Shown here: positions 44,326 through 55,519 of the stretch, piece by piece
Numbering within the stretch: position 1 is the stretch's first letter
Layout of the letters: each line of letters begins with the position of its first letter
Assembly: GCF_014203365.1 (NCBI RefSeq)
Contig: NZ_JACHIS010000001.1
Span: 4,712,001 to 4,776,000, forward strand
DNA length: 64,000 bases
Source: Actinoalloteichus hymeniacidonis
GTDB lineage: Bacteria > Actinomycetota > Actinomycetes > Mycobacteriales > Pseudonocardiaceae
Direction: 5' to 3'
The notes under the pieces: generated by a model
The model's input: the letters and a program-made list of their open reading frames with translations, nothing else
Databases searched by the model: none
Told to the model about the DNA's origin: nothing
Translations under genes and position numbers: made by a program

Positions 44326-45594
44326 TCAGCGCTCGGGCGGTGCGGAGACCCGCTCCACCGAGGCGCCCAGGCCCACCAGGTTCTCGACGAACCTCGGGTA
44401 ACCGCGGTCGATGTGGAAGACGTCCCACACCTCGGTGATGCCGTCCGCGCACAGACCCGCCAGCACCAGACCCGCGCCTGCGCGGATGTCCGAGGCCCAC
44501 ACCGGGGCGCTCGACAGGCGCTCGACGCCACGCACCACGGCGTGGTGGCCATCGGTCCGCGCGTCCGCGCCCAACCGGATCATCTCCTCGACGAACCGGA
44601 ATCGGGCCTCGAAGATGTTCTCGGTGATCATCGACGTGCCGCGCGAGACAGCCGAGAGCACGATGGCCATCGGCTGCAGGTCGGTGGGGAAGCCGGGGAA
44701 CGGCAGCGTGACGAAGTCCACCGACTCCGGACGACCGTCCATCACGACACGGAAGCCGTCGGTCCTTGCCGTGACCTCGGCACCCGCGGTCCGCAGCTTG
44801 TCCAGGACCAGTTCGAGGTGCTGTGGGTTCACCCCGTGCACGTCGACATCGCCGGAGGTGGCGGCGGCGGCGATCGCCCAGGTCGCACCGACGATGCGGT
44901 CGCCGATGACCCGGTGCTCGGTGGGCTGCAGGGAGGTCACGCCGTGCACCGTCAACGTGGAGGTGCCCGCGCCCTCGACCTTCGCGCCCATCTGCTGGAG
45001 CATCAGGCAGAGATCGACGATCTCCGGCTCCCTGGCGGCGTTGTCGATCACTGTGGTGCCATCGGCGAGCACGGCCGCCATCAGGATGTTCTCGGTCGCG
45101 CCCACGCTGGGGAAGTCGAGCCAGATCTGCGCGCCGTGCAGGCCCTCGGCCTCGGCGACCACGCAACCGTGCTCGATCTCGCTGGTGGCGCCGAGTTGGC
45201 GCAGGCCGTTCTGGTGCATGTCCAGCGGTCGCGAACCGATCGCATCGCCGCCCGGCAACGCGACGACCGCCCGCCTGCATCGGCCGACCAGCGGACCGAG
45301 GACACACACCGAGGCACGCAGTCGACTCATCGACGCGAAGTCGGCGCGATGGCTCGGCTGCGCGGGGGTGGTGATGGACACCGTGTCCCCGGTGATGGTC
45401 ACCTCGCATCCGAGACCCCGGAGCACGTCCGCCATCAGCGGGACGTCCAGAATCTCGGGACAGTTGGTGATGGTCGTGGTGCCCTCGGCCAACAGCGCGG
45501 CCGCCATCAGCTTCAACACGCTGTTCTTGGCGCCGACGACGTCGACCCTGCCGACTAGCCGGGCACCGCCCCGGACCTGGAAGTGCTCGCTCAC
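44326..45594 (-). CDS. murA: UDP-N-acetylglucosamine 1-carboxyvinyltransferase, fosfomycin-resistant Asp117 form
   Basis: A 422-residue EPSP-type enzyme that adds enolpyruvate from PEP to UDP-GlcNAc, the first committed step of peptidoglycan synthesis. The catalytic loop reads [17 protein letters not shown]: Asp117 replaces the Cys that fosfomycin alkylates, as in M. tuberculosis MurA, so intrinsic fosfomycin resistance is expected. [16 protein letters not shown] and [12 protein letters not shown] are other family blocks. GTG 45594 gives the family start [10 protein letters not shown]. It diverges from the adenosyltransferase gene across 61 bases, which must hold both promoters. Confidence 0.96.
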   Translation of the reverse strand: MSEHFQVRGGARLVGRVDVVGAKNSVLKLMAAALLAEGTTTITNCPEILDVPLMADVLRGLGCEVTITGDTVSITTPAQPSHRADFASMSRLRASVCVLGPLVGRCRRAVVALPGGDAIGSRPLDMHQNGLRQLGATSEIEHGCVVAEAEGLHGAQIWLDFPSVGATENILMAAVLADGTTVIDNAAREPEIVDLCLMLQQMGAKVEGAGTSTLTVHGVTSLQPTEHRVIGDRIVGATWAIAAAATSGDVDVHGVNPQHLELVLDKLRTAGAEVTARTDGFRVVMDGRPESVDFVTLPFPGFPTDLQPMAIVLSAVSRGTSMITENIFEARFRFVEEMIRLGADARTDGHHAVVRGVERLSSAPVWASDIRAGAGLVLAGLCADGITEVWDVFHIDRGYPRFVENLVGLGASVERVSAPPER

Positions 45595-45655
45595 AGGCAG
45601 CCAGGGTAGAGGTCGACTTCTACCCGCCGCGCCACGGGTTCGATAGGGTGCCTGC

Positions 45656-46234
45656 ATGTCCGTGCATCTGACGAAGATCTACACGCGAACGGGCGACGCC
45701 GGCATGACTCGGCTGGGTGACGCCTCGCAGGTGCACAAGACAGACCTGCGGTTGGCCGCCTACGCCGACGTCGACGAGGCGAACTCGGCCATCGGCGTCG
45801 TCTTGGCGTTGGGCAGCCCCTCGGAGTCGATCGTCGGGGTGCTCCGCCGAGTGCAGAACGATCTGTTCGACGTCGGTGCCGACCTGAGCACGCCGATCGT
45901 GCCGGACCCGAAGTACCCGCCGCTGCGCATCGACCAGCCCTACATCGACCGGTTGGAGGGATGGTGCGACGAGTTCAACGAGTCACTCGGCAAGCTCGAC
46001 TCGTTCATCCTGCCCGGCGGCACGCCTGCTGCGGCGCTGCTGCACGTCGCGCGCACGGTCACCCGACGTGCGGAACGCTCGGCATGGGCGTTGCTCGCGC
46101 AGGATGGGGACAACGGCACGGCCAACGTCCTGACGGCCAAGTACCTCAATCGGCTCTCGGACCTGCTGTTCATCCTCGGCCGGGTGGCCAATCCCGATGG
46201 GGACGTGCTCTGGAAGCCCGGCGGCGAGAAGTGA
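45656..46234 (+). CDS. ATP:cob(I)alamin adenosyltransferase, PduO type
   Basis: A 192-residue adenosyltransferase. The ATP site is formed by [14 protein letters not shown] at the N-terminus and [10 protein letters not shown] near residue 137; [12 protein letters not shown] and [12 protein letters not shown] complete the family pattern. It makes adenosylcobalamin from cob(I)alamin and ATP and can hand it directly to acyl-CoA mutases, so it fits functionally with the mutase subunit, MeaB and epimerase in this window. ATG 45656. Its position between murA and DUF2550 corresponds to M. tuberculosis Rv1314c. Confidence 0.93.
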   Translation: MSVHLTKIYTRTGDAGMTRLGDASQVHKTDLRLAAYADVDEANSAIGVVLALGSPSESIVGVLRRVQNDLFDVGADLSTPIVPDPKYPPLRIDQPYIDRLEGWCDEFNESLGKLDSFILPGGTPAAALLHVARTVTRRAERSAWALLAQDGDNGTANVLTAKYLNRLSDLLFILGRVANPDGDVLWKPGGEK

Positions 46235-46376
46235 CCGTCCGAACCGTCATCGCCTGAGGCGGTCCGGCACCGACCGTGCGGCCGGATCGCCGAGTACGCC
46301 GCCGTTTCGGACTACCACCACAGCCGATCGAGGTGATCGGCGAACGCTCGATCCGTTCGGTGCTGCGAAGCGCCCG

Positions 46377-46811
46377 TCAGGACGCCCACGGAACACTACG
46401 GCCGGGCGGTGCCGACTCCAGCCAGGAGAGGAATCCGGTCAGCGCGTCCTGAGTCATCGCCAGTTCGATGACCCGATCGTTGCCCTCGCAACGGAGCACC
46501 GTCGACCCGACCGGCATCGCATACGCCTCCGGGGCGCTGGGTGCCCGCCTACTGGCGATCTCCAGTCCGGTGCGTTGCACCACTTGATCCGGGCCGGAGC
46601 GCAGGCTCAGTACCCGGAACCAGAGGAAGTCGTCGCCCCGATAGTGCCCGACCCCCAGGTGCCATCCACGTGGGCTGTCGCCGAGCTTCGCTCGTAGCGC
46701 CACCTCGATGCCACCGGCCCTGCGCAGCAACCTGATCCTGCGCAGAACCAGTAGGCCGAGCACCAGCGCGGCAGCGAACAGGCCCACTCCGACGGTCTCT
46801 ACGACCCACAC
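46377..46811 (-). CDS. DUF2550 membrane-anchored protein
   Basis: A 144-residue protein of the DUF2550 family. One N-terminal helix (VVETVGVGLFAAALVLGLLVLRRI) anchors a cytoplasmic beta-rich domain with the conserved block RGWHLGVGHYRGDDFLWFRVLSL. Function unknown. It follows atpC by 27 bases on the same strand, as the corresponding gene does in M. tuberculosis (Rv1312), and is probably co-transcribed with atpC. Confidence 0.88.
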   Translation of the reverse strand: MWVVETVGVGLFAAALVLGLLVLRRIRLLRRAGGIEVALRAKLGDSPRGWHLGVGHYRGDDFLWFRVLSLRSGPDQVVQRTGLEIASRRAPSAPEAYAMPVGSTVLRCEGNDRVIELAMTQDALTGFLSWLESAPPGRSVPWAS

Positions 46812-46838
46812 GGCTCGGCCCCGTCCGTCGCGCTCGGC

Positions 46839-47204
46839 TCAGGCCGCCTGTCCGGCTGCCCGGAGCCGGGCCCGTGCACGCCCTCGAATCTCGGCGTCCT
46901 CGCTCTGCGCGTCGGCGCGCGCCTGCTCCACGTTCACCTCGGCGGCCAGGTCGGCGTCCTCGGCGAGAATGCTCACGCCGTCGCCGGTGACCGAGAGGAA
47001 CCCACCGTGAACCGCAGCAGCGAACGTGTCTCCGTCGCTGGTGGTGATACGTACCAGTCCACCCTCGGTGAGCTGGGCAAGCAGCGGCTCGTGATTCGGC
47101 AGGATGCCGATCTCGCCCTCGATGGTCTGGGCCACGACGAAGCTCGCCGTACCCGACCAGAGACGACGCTCTACCGCGACAAGCTGGACGGACATGTCTG
47201 CCAC
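46839..47204 (-). CDS. atpC: F1Fo ATP synthase subunit epsilon
   Basis: A 121-residue epsilon subunit: an N-terminal beta-sandwich ([42 protein letters not shown]) and a short C-terminal helical region. It belongs to the rotor stalk and inhibits ATP hydrolysis. GTG 47204 is chosen because AAGGAG precedes it by 5 bases. The gene is separated from atpD by about 4.2 kb containing four genes on the opposite strand, so it must have its own promoter in the 114-base gap shared with the first sigma-factor gene. Confidence 0.93.
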   Translation of the reverse strand: MADMSVQLVAVERRLWSGTASFVVAQTIEGEIGILPNHEPLLAQLTEGGLVRITTSDGDTFAAAVHGGFLSVTGDGVSILAEDADLAAEVNVEQARADAQSEDAEIRGRARARLRAAGQAA

Positions 47205-47254
47205 ACGCATCTCCTTCGTCGGCTGCCTCACCGCAGTCTAGACAACGGTCTCTC

Positions 47255-47282
47255 AACCTTCGCCCCCCTCCCGGTGTCTCTA
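47255..47282 (+). promoter_or_regulatory. Putative ECF sigma promoter, copy 1
   Basis: AACC (47255-47258), exactly 15 bases, then GTGTCTCTA (47274-47282). The same two boxes at the same spacing precede the second sigma gene although the spacer sequences differ. AAC-type -35 boxes are typical of ECF sigma promoters, so this is the likely autoregulated promoter of the cassette. GTGTCT starts 45 bases before the start codon. Confidence 0.7.
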
Positions 47283-47318
47283 CCTGTGACGTTCATTGAA
47301 CGAAAGAGGGAGTAGCGG

Positions 47319-47855
47319 GTGAGACGAACGGAGGCGGAGTTCGAGGACTTCGTCCGGAACAGATCGACCGCCCTGTTACGCACCGCGTATCTGCTGTGCG
47401 GAGGCGATCGCGGCATCGCCGAGGACCTGCTCCAAGAGGTGCTGGCACGCATGTTCGTGCGCTGGCCGCGGATCACGATCTCGGCCGATGCCTACGCCAG
47501 GGCGGCCCTGGCGAACACGGCGGCCAACCGTTGGCGGCGGCTCTCCCGGCGAGTGTCCGAGGTCCCGCTGTCGGAACGCACCGATGAGGACGCGCTCGCC
47601 GGTGCCGAGCAGGTGGTGTCCGACCGCGACGCGATGCTGCGGGCCCTGCGGGACCTGCCGCCGCGAATGCGCGCGGTGATCGTCCTGCGGTACTTCGAGG
47701 ATCTCACCGACGCCGAGACCGCCAGCGCGTTGGGCTGCTCCGTCGGGACCGTGAAGAGCCAGACCTCGCGGGGGCTGGCGCGGCTACGGCAGATCTACGC
47801 CGAGAACGACGAGCAGGTAGCGGCGACGGCACCGTTACGGGAGGCATACCCATGA
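47319..47855 (+). CDS. SigE-family ECF RNA polymerase sigma factor, copy 1
   Basis: A 178-residue two-domain sigma factor. Region 2 is FEDFVRNRSTALLRTAYLLCGGDRGIAEDLLQEVLARMFVRW; region 4 is LRDLPPRMRAVIVLRYFEDLTDAETASALGCSVGTVKSQTSRGLARLRQ. The LLRTAYLLCGG start is characteristic of the actinobacterial SigE family. GTG 47319 follows GAGGGAG. Its stop overlaps the start of the membrane protein gene (ATGA). It is divergent from atpC and a close paralogue of the sigma factor at 49447. The autoregulatory promoter is proposed at 47255. Confidence 0.92.
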   Translation: MRRTEAEFEDFVRNRSTALLRTAYLLCGGDRGIAEDLLQEVLARMFVRWPRITISADAYARAALANTAANRWRRLSRRVSEVPLSERTDEDALAGAEQVVSDRDAMLRALRDLPPRMRAVIVLRYFEDLTDAETASALGCSVGTVKSQTSRGLARLRQIYAENDEQVAATAPLREAYP

Positions 47856-49264
47856 CCGAGCGGCATGCGATCAGCGAACAGCTCGACGAGATCGTCTCGA
47901 CGGTGGAGGCGGATCCGCGCCTCGCGGACCGGGCGCTTACGCGAGGCAGGCAGCTCAGGCAGACCCGCCGGACCGTCTTCGGAGCGGTGCTGGCGCTCGC
48001 CGTGGTGCTGACGGCGGGAACCGCGTTGACGGCCTGGGTCCGGGCCAACGACGAGGCCATAGTGCCTGCCCAGGAATCGCCCGCCTACGAACCGCCCCGC
48101 GACCCCTCGCCGGAACTCGTCGAACGACTGACCGGCGAGGTTCGCGGCGATCTCGCCGAGGACACCGCCTTCATCGCCGAGGCCGAGTCGCTGTGGCGGG
48201 AGCAGGCGGCGGACGCACTGAGCTGGACCACCACCCATCACCCGCAACAAACCCTGACCGGCGTACCGAACGTCCATGCCGCCTTCACGACACCGGCGGG
48301 CGAGGTAGCGATCATCACCCAGGCTGTCGCGGGCACCCGCAGGGAGGCCATCAGCGGGATCGTGGGCCCGGACGAACAGGGCACGACTCGGGTACTGCGC
48401 ACGACCCACGATGATGGGCGGCTGTTGTCATACGTCGTGGGGTCGGAGCCGGGTGTGCTGGTCGTCGACGCCGCGTGGTGGGGCCGCGTCTCGATGTCGG
48501 ACCGAGTCGAGGTGGACGCTGCCACCGGCCGACCCTCCCGAGAGTGGGCCGAGATCCCCCTCCAGGATCGGATCGGCATCGCAGCTTTGGAGCCGACCTC
48601 GGACCCACAGCTCCTGACGTTGTCACCATTGCCCAACGGCAATCTCGGCGACGGTGGACCGCTCGGCCGGCAGGTTCAGCACGCTGTCCCGGAAGGCCCC
48701 CGGACGGCGGAGGAAGCCGCATCGTGGGATGACGTCCCCGTACGGCGCCCGCTGCTATCCCATACCTGGTCCGACGAAGAGGATCCGCCGAGTCCGGTGA
48801 TCGAGGTCGGCGAGGTCGACGACCGATCTTTGATCGACGACGCCTTCATGCAGGTTTTCGGCGCGCTCGGCCGCACGGAGGTGTTCGGCGATTCCACTAC
48901 GTTCAATGATCCGTTGGCGGCATTCGCCCTGCCAGACGGACGGACAGCGCTGGTCATCGATGCCAACCACGGTCCCCCCGCGCCACACCAGTATGCAGTG
49001 ATCTTCGCCGACGGCGACTTCGAAGAGGTCGTCTACGGCGGCCCAGTCGACCTCGATTCAACGCTGCCGATCGCCATTAGGCTGCCCGCCGAACAGGGTT
49101 GGGCGGTGTTCGATCACGAGACCCAGCTGCGGTATCGGGAGAGCGACGATGGTGACTGGGTCAGCACGGGCCGGTCGGGCGCGGCGCTACTACCCGACAC
49201 CGCGACGCAGGTCGAGGTGACCGACGCGGATGGTGAGACCGAGGTGGTCGACCTCGTCGGCTGA
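47852..49264 (+). CDS. Single-pass membrane protein paired with sigma factor, copy 1 (putative regulator)
   Basis: A 470-residue protein: ~40 basic/acidic cytoplasmic residues, one helix (TVFGAVLALAVVLTAGTALTAWV, about 41-63), then a large outer domain of ~400 residues rich in beta-type sequence. The cytoplasmic part has no HxxxCxxC zinc motif, so it is not a ZAS-type anti-sigma factor. Coupling to the sigma gene still suggests that it controls sigma activity in response to an outer signal. The C-terminus (LPIAIRLPAEQGWAVFDHETQLRYR ... TQVEVTDADGETEVVDL) aligns along its length with the second copy. A terminator hairpin follows. Confidence 0.8.
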   Translation: MTERHAISEQLDEIVSTVEADPRLADRALTRGRQLRQTRRTVFGAVLALAVVLTAGTALTAWVRANDEAIVPAQESPAYEPPRDPSPELVERLTGEVRGDLAEDTAFIAEAESLWREQAADALSWTTTHHPQQTLTGVPNVHAAFTTPAGEVAIITQAVAGTRREAISGIVGPDEQGTTRVLRTTHDDGRLLSYVVGSEPGVLVVDAAWWGRVSMSDRVEVDAATGRPSREWAEIPLQDRIGIAALEPTSDPQLLTLSPLPNGNLGDGGPLGRQVQHAVPEGPRTAEEAASWDDVPVRRPLLSHTWSDEEDPPSPVIEVGEVDDRSLIDDAFMQVFGALGRTEVFGDSTTFNDPLAAFALPDGRTALVIDANHGPPAPHQYAVIFADGDFEEVVYGGPVDLDSTLPIAIRLPAEQGWAVFDHETQLRYRESDDGDWVSTGRSGAALLPDTATQVEVTDADGETEVVDLVG

Positions 49265-49282
49265 ACCTGCATTCGGATAGCA

Positions 49283-49312
49283 CGGACCGGGCTCCGCACG
49301 GGGCCCGGTCCG
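49283..49312 (+). terminator. Hairpin after sigma cassette 1
   Basis: CGGACCGGGC (49283-49292) and GCCCGGTCCG (49303-49312) form a perfect 10-bp stem with a 10-base loop, 18 bases after the stop of the first membrane protein. It separates the two cassettes. Confidence 0.7.
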
Positions 49313-49388
49313 CTGATACGTGGGGCCGACACGCGCTTCTGATCCCCGGGCCCGCACACACCTGCACACAATTGCGCCCGCAGCTTCG

Positions 49389-49416
49389 AACCCGATCCCG
49401 CCGCCTGGTGTCTCTA
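49389..49416 (+). promoter_or_regulatory. Putative ECF sigma promoter, copy 2
   Basis: AACC (49389-49392), exactly 15 bases, then GTGTCTCTA (49408-49416), identical boxes and spacing to 47255-47282. GTGTCT starts 39 bases before the start codon of the second sigma factor. Confidence 0.7.
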
Positions 49417-49446
49417 TCGCTGACGACCCAACCGAGGGAGTGATGG

Positions 49447-49965
49447 GTGAGACGAAGCGAGGCGGAGTTCGAGGACTTCGTCATACATAGATCGGGCGAG
49501 CTGTTACGCACGGCCTACCTGCTCTGCGGCGGCGATCAAGGAGCGGCCGAGGATCTCCTCCAAGACGTGCTGGAGCGCATGTTCGGCCGGTGGCGACGCA
49601 TCACGGAATCGCCGAGCTCCTATGCCAGGGCCGCGCTAGCCAATGCCGCCGCCAACCGTTGGCGACGGCTGTCCCGGCGGGCCAGGGAAACGTCATGGGA
49701 GTACGACGTCCGCTCGGCGGAGGCCGGACCGGAGGAGACCGTCACCGAACGCGACGCGATCCTGCGGGCCCTTCGCACACTGCCGCCGAGGGCACGAGCC
49801 GTCATCGTCCTGCGGTACTTCGACGACATGAGCGAGGCCGACATCGCGCGCGCCCTGGGCTGCCGACCAGGCACGGTCAAGAGCCAGGCGGCGCGCGGTC
49901 TGGCGATATTGCGGCAGAGCCTCTCCCAACCCACAGACCATCAGCAGGAAGGAGCACCGGCATGA
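49447..49965 (+). CDS. SigE-family ECF RNA polymerase sigma factor, copy 2
   Basis: A 172-residue sigma factor, mostly identical by eye to copy 1 in regions 2 and 4 (LLRTAYLLCGGDQGAAEDLLQDVLERMFGRW; LPPRARAVIVLRYFDDMSEADIARALGCRPGTVKSQAARGLAILRQ). The linker between regions 2 and 4 differs most. GTG 49447 is used; an ATG four bases upstream is in another frame. The stop overlaps the next gene's ATG. Similar -35/-10 recognition regions and identical upstream boxes suggest that the two sigma factors can read each other's promoters. Confidence 0.92.
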   Translation: MRRSEAEFEDFVIHRSGELLRTAYLLCGGDQGAAEDLLQDVLERMFGRWRRITESPSSYARAALANAAANRWRRLSRRARETSWEYDVRSAEAGPEETVTERDAILRALRTLPPRARAVIVLRYFDDMSEADIARALGCRPGTVKSQAARGLAILRQSLSQPTDHQQEGAPA

Positions 49966-51350
49966 ACGAGCACGACTCGGTGCGAGACGCTCTCGACGAG
50001 ACCACCGCCGACATCGCGCCGAGCCCGACCTTCGCGAACCGCGTGGTGGCAGGTGCCCGTCGCCGCAGGAGGACCGGTCGGATACTGGCGGTGGCAACGA
50101 CGATCGTGGCCCTGTCCGCGACAGGCTTGGCACTGCCGGCCCTGCTGCGGGAGACCAACGGCCTCGACGTAGCGCAGGCAGGCCCGTCGAGTTCGACCCA
50201 ACAATGGCTCCAGGATCCGACCCGTGGCGATCTCGCCGACGATCAGGCTTTTCTGGACCTCGCGATCGAGACGTGGCAGCAGGAAGCCCCCGGCCGGTAT
50301 CCCAGGGACGAGACACCGATCAACCAGGGTGAGCCACACGTCGTCGTGGCGGCGGAAACCGAGGCAGGCCCGGTCGCGGTCGTCGCGCAGGAAGTCGAGT
50401 GGAGTGGCGGCCCCGAGGTGGTCTCGGGCGTGCTGGCCACTCCGAGCGAGGGCAGCCTTGAGTTGTTGATGACGCGGACCGAGTTCGGTGACCCTCTGGC
50501 CTACCTCCTGGGCCCCGATCGGCGGACGCTGCTGGTGGTGTCACCAACGACAGCACTCGATATCTCGACCGAGATTGTGATCGACGATCACTCCGGAAGG
50601 CCCGATCCCCGCGCGTGGATGGAGTTCTCGCTCTCGAACGGCCTGGCGCTCCACCAGCTTTCATCAGAACTTGAGCCCGCCGACGTCCTCCTACGGACAC
50701 TAGGCGACAACGGTGCCGAGGTTCCGCTCGCTTCAGTCATCCAACCGTGGATCGGCGTCGGTTCGGGAACGCCCTACCACGAGGGATCGGACGAACCTGC
50801 CCTCGACGTCCGGCTGCGGCAGGGATGGGCCCCTGAATCCGGCGATCAGAATCTCGCGCTCGATATCGATGCCGAGGGCGACGCGCTGGCGGAGAACGGA
50901 CACGACCAGCTACTCACCTTCGATCGGGAGATGACCGAGGCCGGGCTCAGCATCGACGACTATCAGATGCGCCCGGCCTCCCTCTTCACTATGAACGTCC
51001 GCCTGTCCGACGGACGGCGCGCTCTGATCGCGGAACAGCTACACACTCCCGAGCGCGCACACCTCTACGCGGTCGTCTACGACCAAGACGTCGTCGAGGA
51101 GATCGTCCACGCCGGTCCGACGCCGAGAGAATCCGCCCTACCCGTCTCGGTTCGGCTCCCGGACGAACAGGGCTGGGTGGTGTTCGACTACTTGTCCGAC
51201 CTCAGGTACCGCGACAGCCCCGAATCAGAGTGGCAGGACGTGACCACCGAGTGGGGTGCGGCATTGCTGCCCGCCTCCGCCGGCCAGGTAGAGGTCACCG
51301 ACACCGAAGGTGACGTCACCGTGGTCGATCTGGCGGACCGACCGAACTAG
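49962..51350 (+). CDS. Single-pass membrane protein paired with sigma factor, copy 2 (putative regulator)
   Basis: A 462-residue paralogue of the protein at 47852: ~37 cytoplasmic residues ending in a positive cluster (RRRRRTGR), one helix (ILAVATTIVALSATGLALPALL), and a large outer domain. Shared segments include RGDLADDQAFLDLA and LPVSVRLPDEQGWVVFDYLSDLRYR ... GQVEVTDTEGDVTVVDL. There is no zinc-binding anti-sigma motif and no enzymatic motif. ATG 49962 overlaps the sigma stop (ATGA). Likely partner or sensor of sigma factor 2. Confidence 0.8.
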   Translation: MNEHDSVRDALDETTADIAPSPTFANRVVAGARRRRRTGRILAVATTIVALSATGLALPALLRETNGLDVAQAGPSSSTQQWLQDPTRGDLADDQAFLDLAIETWQQEAPGRYPRDETPINQGEPHVVVAAETEAGPVAVVAQEVEWSGGPEVVSGVLATPSEGSLELLMTRTEFGDPLAYLLGPDRRTLLVVSPTTALDISTEIVIDDHSGRPDPRAWMEFSLSNGLALHQLSSELEPADVLLRTLGDNGAEVPLASVIQPWIGVGSGTPYHEGSDEPALDVRLRQGWAPESGDQNLALDIDAEGDALAENGHDQLLTFDREMTEAGLSIDDYQMRPASLFTMNVRLSDGRRALIAEQLHTPERAHLYAVVYDQDVVEEIVHAGPTPRESALPVSVRLPDEQGWVVFDYLSDLRYRDSPESEWQDVTTEWGAALLPASAGQVEVTDTEGDVTVVDLADRPN

Positions 51351-51372
51351 CCAAGGCGAGTAGTACGACGAG

Positions 51373-51407
51373 AACGGGCCGGACCCCCGCTGGGAGTCCG
51401 GCCCGTT
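51373..51407. terminator. Strong bidirectional terminator between sigma cassette 2 and atpD
   Basis: AACGGGCCGGAC (51373-51384) and GTCCGGCCCGTT (51396-51407) form a perfect 12-bp stem with an 11-base loop, flanked by T on the + strand. It lies between the convergent stops at 51350 and 51424 and should end both the cassette and the main atp transcript. Confidence 0.85.
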
Positions 51408-51423
51408 TCACGTGTCGCTCGGC

Positions 51424-53788
<2,365 letters not shown>

Positions 53789-53799
53789 CCGTCACCACG

Positions 53800-55449
53800 T
53801 CACTTCTTCGCCGGGGCGGGCCGGTGGACCTTCACCGATTCCTGGCCGACCTTCTCCGCGTCCATCGCCTCGGCCTCGGCCTCGTTCACCACGACCGAGG
53901 AACCGTCGGAGGCGGTGAACTGCTCCTTGAACGAGGTGATCGCCTCGACGAGCCGCTCCTCGTTGTCCGAGGAGAGCTGCTTGGTCTCGACGATCTCGTT
54001 GAGGATGCCCTCGTGCTTGCGACGCAGGTAGTCGTGCATCTCGGACTCGAAACGGCGGATGTCGGACAGCGGCACCGAGTCGAGGTGCCCCTTCGTTCCG
54101 GCGTAGACCGAAGCAACCTGCTCGGCCACTCCGACCGGAGAGTAGGCGTCCTGGCGAAGCAGCTCCATCAGTCGCGCACCACGGTCGAGCTGCGCCTTGG
54201 AGGCCGCGTCGAGGTCCGAGGCGAAGGCGGAGAACGCCTCCAGCTCGCGGTACTGCGAGAGGTCGAGCCGCAGGGTGCCGACGACCTTACGGATCGCCTT
54301 GGTCTGGGCGGCGCCACCGACTCGGGAGACCGAGGTACCCGGGTTGATGGCGGGGCGCTGACCGGCGTTGAAGAGGTCCGACTCCAAGAAGCACTGACCG
54401 TCGGTGATGGAGATGACGTTGGTCGGGATGTAAGCCGACACGTCGTTCGCCTTGGTCTCGATGATCGGCAAGCCCGTCATCGAACCCGCGCCCAGGTCGT
54501 CGGAGAGCTTCGCGCAGCGCTCCAGCAACCGCGAATGCAAGTAGAAGACGTCACCGGGGTAGGCCTCACGGCCCGGCGGACGACGCAGCAACAGCGAGAT
54601 GGCGCGGTACGCCTCCGCCTGCTTGGTCAGGTCGTCGAACACGATCAGGACGTGCTTGCCCTGGTACATCCAGTGCTGGCCGAGGGCCGAACCGACGTAC
54701 GGCGCGATCCACTTGAAGCCGGGCGAGTCCGAGGCGGGGGCGGCGACGATGGTGGTGTACTCCAGCGCACCTGCCTCCTCCAGCGCGGTCTTGACACCCG
54801 CGATGGTGGAGCCCTTCTGCCCGATCGCGACGTAGATGCAGCGAACCTGCTGCTTCGGGTCGCCGGTGGCCCAGTTGGCCTTCTGGTTGATGATCGTGTC
54901 GACGCAGACCGTGGTCTTACCGGTCTTACGGTCGCCGATGATCAGCTGTCGCTGCCCACGACCGATCGGCGTGATCGCGTCGATGGTCTTGATGCCGGTC
55001 TGCATCGGCTCGCCCACCGGCTGCCGCTGCACGACCGAGGCCGCCTGGAGTTCCAGCGGACGGTTGGTCTCGGCGACGATCTCGCCGAGTCCGTCGATGG
55101 GCTTACCCAGCGGGTCGATGACCCGGCCGAGGAAGTTGTCGCCCACGGGCACGGACAGCACCTGTCCGGTCCGCTTGACCTCCTGGCCTTCCTCGATGGT
55201 GTTGGAGTCACCGAGGATGACCGCGCCGATCTCCCTGGCCTCCAGGTTCAGCGCGACACCGAGCACCCCACCGGGGAACTCCAGCAGCTCGTTGGTCATC
55301 GCCGAGGGCAGGCCCTCGACATGGGCGATGCCATCGCCGGTGTCGACGACGACGCCGACCTCTTCCCGGTTGACCTCCGGGGAGTAGCTGGAGACGTACT
55401 TATCGATCGCACTGCGGATCTCGTCCGACGAGATCGTCAGCTCCGCCAT
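53800..55449 (-). CDS. atpA: F1Fo ATP synthase subunit alpha
   Basis: A 549-residue non-catalytic nucleotide-binding subunit. The P-loop is [25 protein letters not shown]-like and the alpha signature [17 protein letters not shown] are present. The C-terminus is extended beyond the usual ~510 residues, ending in a charged tail ([29 protein letters not shown] region). In mycobacteria a comparable tail suppresses ATP hydrolysis, so this one may do the same. ATG 55449. Confidence 0.97.
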   Translation of the reverse strand: MAELTISSDEIRSAIDKYVSSYSPEVNREEVGVVVDTGDGIAHVEGLPSAMTNELLEFPGGVLGVALNLEAREIGAVILGDSNTIEEGQEVKRTGQVLSVPVGDNFLGRVIDPLGKPIDGLGEIVAETNRPLELQAASVVQRQPVGEPMQTGIKTIDAITPIGRGQRQLIIGDRKTGKTTVCVDTIINQKANWATGDPKQQVRCIYVAIGQKGSTIAGVKTALEEAGALEYTTIVAAPASDSPGFKWIAPYVGSALGQHWMYQGKHVLIVFDDLTKQAEAYRAISLLLRRPPGREAYPGDVFYLHSRLLERCAKLSDDLGAGSMTGLPIIETKANDVSAYIPTNVISITDGQCFLESDLFNAGQRPAINPGTSVSRVGGAAQTKAIRKVVGTLRLDLSQYRELEAFSAFASDLDAASKAQLDRGARLMELLRQDAYSPVGVAEQVASVYAGTKGHLDSVPLSDIRRFESEMHDYLRRKHEGILNEIVETKQLSSDNEERLVEAITSFKEQFTASDGSSVVVNEAEAEAMDAEKVGQESVKVHRPAPAKK

Positions 55450-55519
55450 GTCGTTCCTGCTCTCGCTTCGTTCTCACGCATTGTCGGGTTTGCGGTGTGT
55501 CGTGATCGAGGCGTAGTGG

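Larger units (their letters stand above)
47255..51350 (+). repeat. Tandem duplication of a promoter-sigma-membrane protein cassette
   Basis: Unit 1 covers 47255-49264 and unit 2 covers 49389-51350. Each has the same promoter boxes, a sigma gene and an ATGA-coupled membrane protein gene. The sigma genes are similar, the membrane proteins more diverged. Both units lie opposite to and inside the ATP synthase locus. Confidence 0.85.

Noticed and set aside
47205-51423. Transposon or genomic island carrying the sigma cassettes
   Set aside because: No transposase, integrase, terminal inverted repeats or target duplication were visible at the borders, and GC content is like the surroundings. The insertion mechanism is unresolved.
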